From Zoogloea sp. (GTDB lineage: Bacteria; Pseudomonadota; Gammaproteobacteria; Burkholderiales; Rhodocyclaceae), in the NCBI GenBank assembly GCA_016703645.1, contig JADJBR010000004.1:257501-321500 (forward strand): a stretch of DNA of 64,000 nucleotides, written 5' to 3'. This document shows, piece after piece, positions 63,266-64,000 of the stretch. Below the pieces are notes generated by a model that was given only the letters and a program-made list of their open reading frames with translations, had not been told where the DNA came from and did no database searches. Each line of letters opens with the position of its first letter. Position 1 is the stretch's first letter. The position numbers and the translations under genes are program-made.

Positions 63266-64000
63266 TCAGGAAGCGATGCCCACCACCAGCGAGGCGCTGT
63301 AGCCGTTAGTCGTGGTGCCACTGATGGAGGCCATTTGCTGCTCGGTTCCGTCGCTGAAGACATTGTCACTGGCGAAACTGATGGCGGCAAGATTGATGGC
63401 GCTGTTGCCATAGCCGCTGGTGGCATAGACATCGTTGCACGTCGCGGTCGGGAAAGCGATCTGCGACGTCTTCACCTTGTTGGCGGCGCCAGTGGCACTG
63501 GCCAGGCTGGGATAGACCTCGAAGTGCATGTGGGGCATGCGACCGGCGTAGCAGCCCGGGAAAATGGTCAGGAAGGTGGCTTTGCCGTTGCTGTCGGTCT
63601 GCTGCACACCGCGGAGGAAGTTCTCACCCGTGACGCCGGTGCTGTACATGGAGTAAAGGCCGTCGCGGGTGCAGTGCCACAGGTAGATGGCATAGCCGGC
63701 AAGGTTCGCGCAGTTTCCTGCCGTATTGACGAGCTGCAGGGTGAGGGTGAGGGGGATTCCGGCGGCGGTGCCGGTGGCACCGCCAATGCTGCTGCGGATG
63801 TCACTGCGAACGATGCCGGACAGGCTGAGGGCGTTGGCAATGCCATTGCTGTTGTAGTTGGAACCGTCGCCGGGGTAGGGGCCGGCCGTCTCTTCGGGGA
63901 TGATGGTGCAAGTGCTGACAGTGCTGGCGGTGTCTGACGAACTGGAGCCCGTCGAACTCCCGACGCCGCCAATGCTGACCTCCGCTCCGCCGCCGCACGC
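63266..64000 (-). CDS. Intradiol-dioxygenase-like exported lipoprotein (partial)
   Basis: C-terminal 244 aa; the 5' end lies beyond the window. At the edge the sequence reads ACGGGAEVSIGGVG, fitting a lipobox Cys followed by a Ser/Thr-rich tether. The dioxygenase domain then shows TAGPYPGDGSNYN, AGYAIYLWHCTRDGLYS and PGCYAGRMPHMHFEVYP; the Tyr and the His-x-His are the iron(III)-ligand types of protocatechuate/catechol 1,2-dioxygenases. It ends SASLVVGIAS. Substrate unknown; its exported character is unusual for the cytoplasmic classical enzymes. It is 110 bp upstream of gspC on the same strand. Confidence 0.82.
   Translation of the reverse strand, partial: ACGGGAEVSIGGVGSSTGSSSSDTASTVSTCTIIPEETAGPYPGDGSNYNSNGIANALSLSGIVRSDIRSSIGGATGTAAGIPLTLTLQLVNTAGNCANLAGYAIYLWHCTRDGLYSMYSTGVTGENFLRGVQQTDSNGKATFLTIFPGCYAGRMPHMHFEVYPSLASATGAANKVKTSQIAFPTATCNDVYATSGYGNSAINLAAISFASDNVFSDGTEQQMASISGTTTNGYSASLVVGIAS

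Overview
The window looks like a chromosomal segment of a GC-rich betaproteobacterium, most probably of the Rhodocyclales (Azospira/Azoarcus/Thauera type). This is inferred from the rRNA, the overall gene repertoire and gene order (pilU-pilT-yggS-proC-yggT-yggU, a gspC-to-N cluster, several beta-oxidation loci). No database search was possible.

1-1485: 3' part of a 23S rRNA, the 5S rRNA and a strong terminator ending an rrn operon. 1510-5300: an insertion-sequence patch. A complete IS66-family element (1518-3894) keeps its inverted repeats and 8-bp target duplication, but two of its three genes carry single-base frameshifts. It is followed 23 bp later by the left tip of a second IS66-type element, cut off at 4003 by an IS3-family element (4003-5298) that is also broken.

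5595-19385: a fatty-acid beta-oxidation island. It holds two TetR regulators, a FadE-type acyl-CoA dehydrogenase, two thiolases, two bifunctional hydratase/dehydrogenase proteins of opposite domain order, a hot-dog thioesterase, a FadL-type outer-membrane transporter and an isomerase-like crotonase. Palindromes sit at or just after two predicted promoters and before fadL, suggesting acyl-CoA-responsive repression.

19375-30421: a YdcF-like protein, a DUF2802/SPOR pair, a c-di-GMP/HDOD signalling group (HDOD-histidine kinase, response regulator-PAS-GGDEF-EAL, EAL-like/HDOD protein), a 2Fe-2S flavin reductase, an epimerase-like protein and a HemJ-like membrane protein.

30444-39331: an RlmL-type rRNA methyltransferase, a 121-bp palindromic repeat, pilU/pilT, yggS-proC-yggT-yggU, and a LysR/SDR/aldo-keto reductase group. 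yggT and the aldo-keto reductase each contain one apparent single-base frameshift. 39359-43488: malate synthase A with an upstream L-2-haloacid-dehalogenase-type HAD protein, a divergent LysR, and an orphan TonB-like protein.

43653-50831: a type IV pilus minor-pilin operon (pilE, fimT, pilV, pilW, pilX, pilY1). 50858-52186: tRNA-Thr(CGU), a bidirectional terminator and transaldolase. 52268-63155: a tightly overlapping type II secretion operon gspC-D-E-F-G-H-I-J-K-L-M-N on the minus strand, lacking gspO. 63266-64000: the C-terminal part of an intradiol-dioxygenase-like, probably exported lipoprotein, running off the window.
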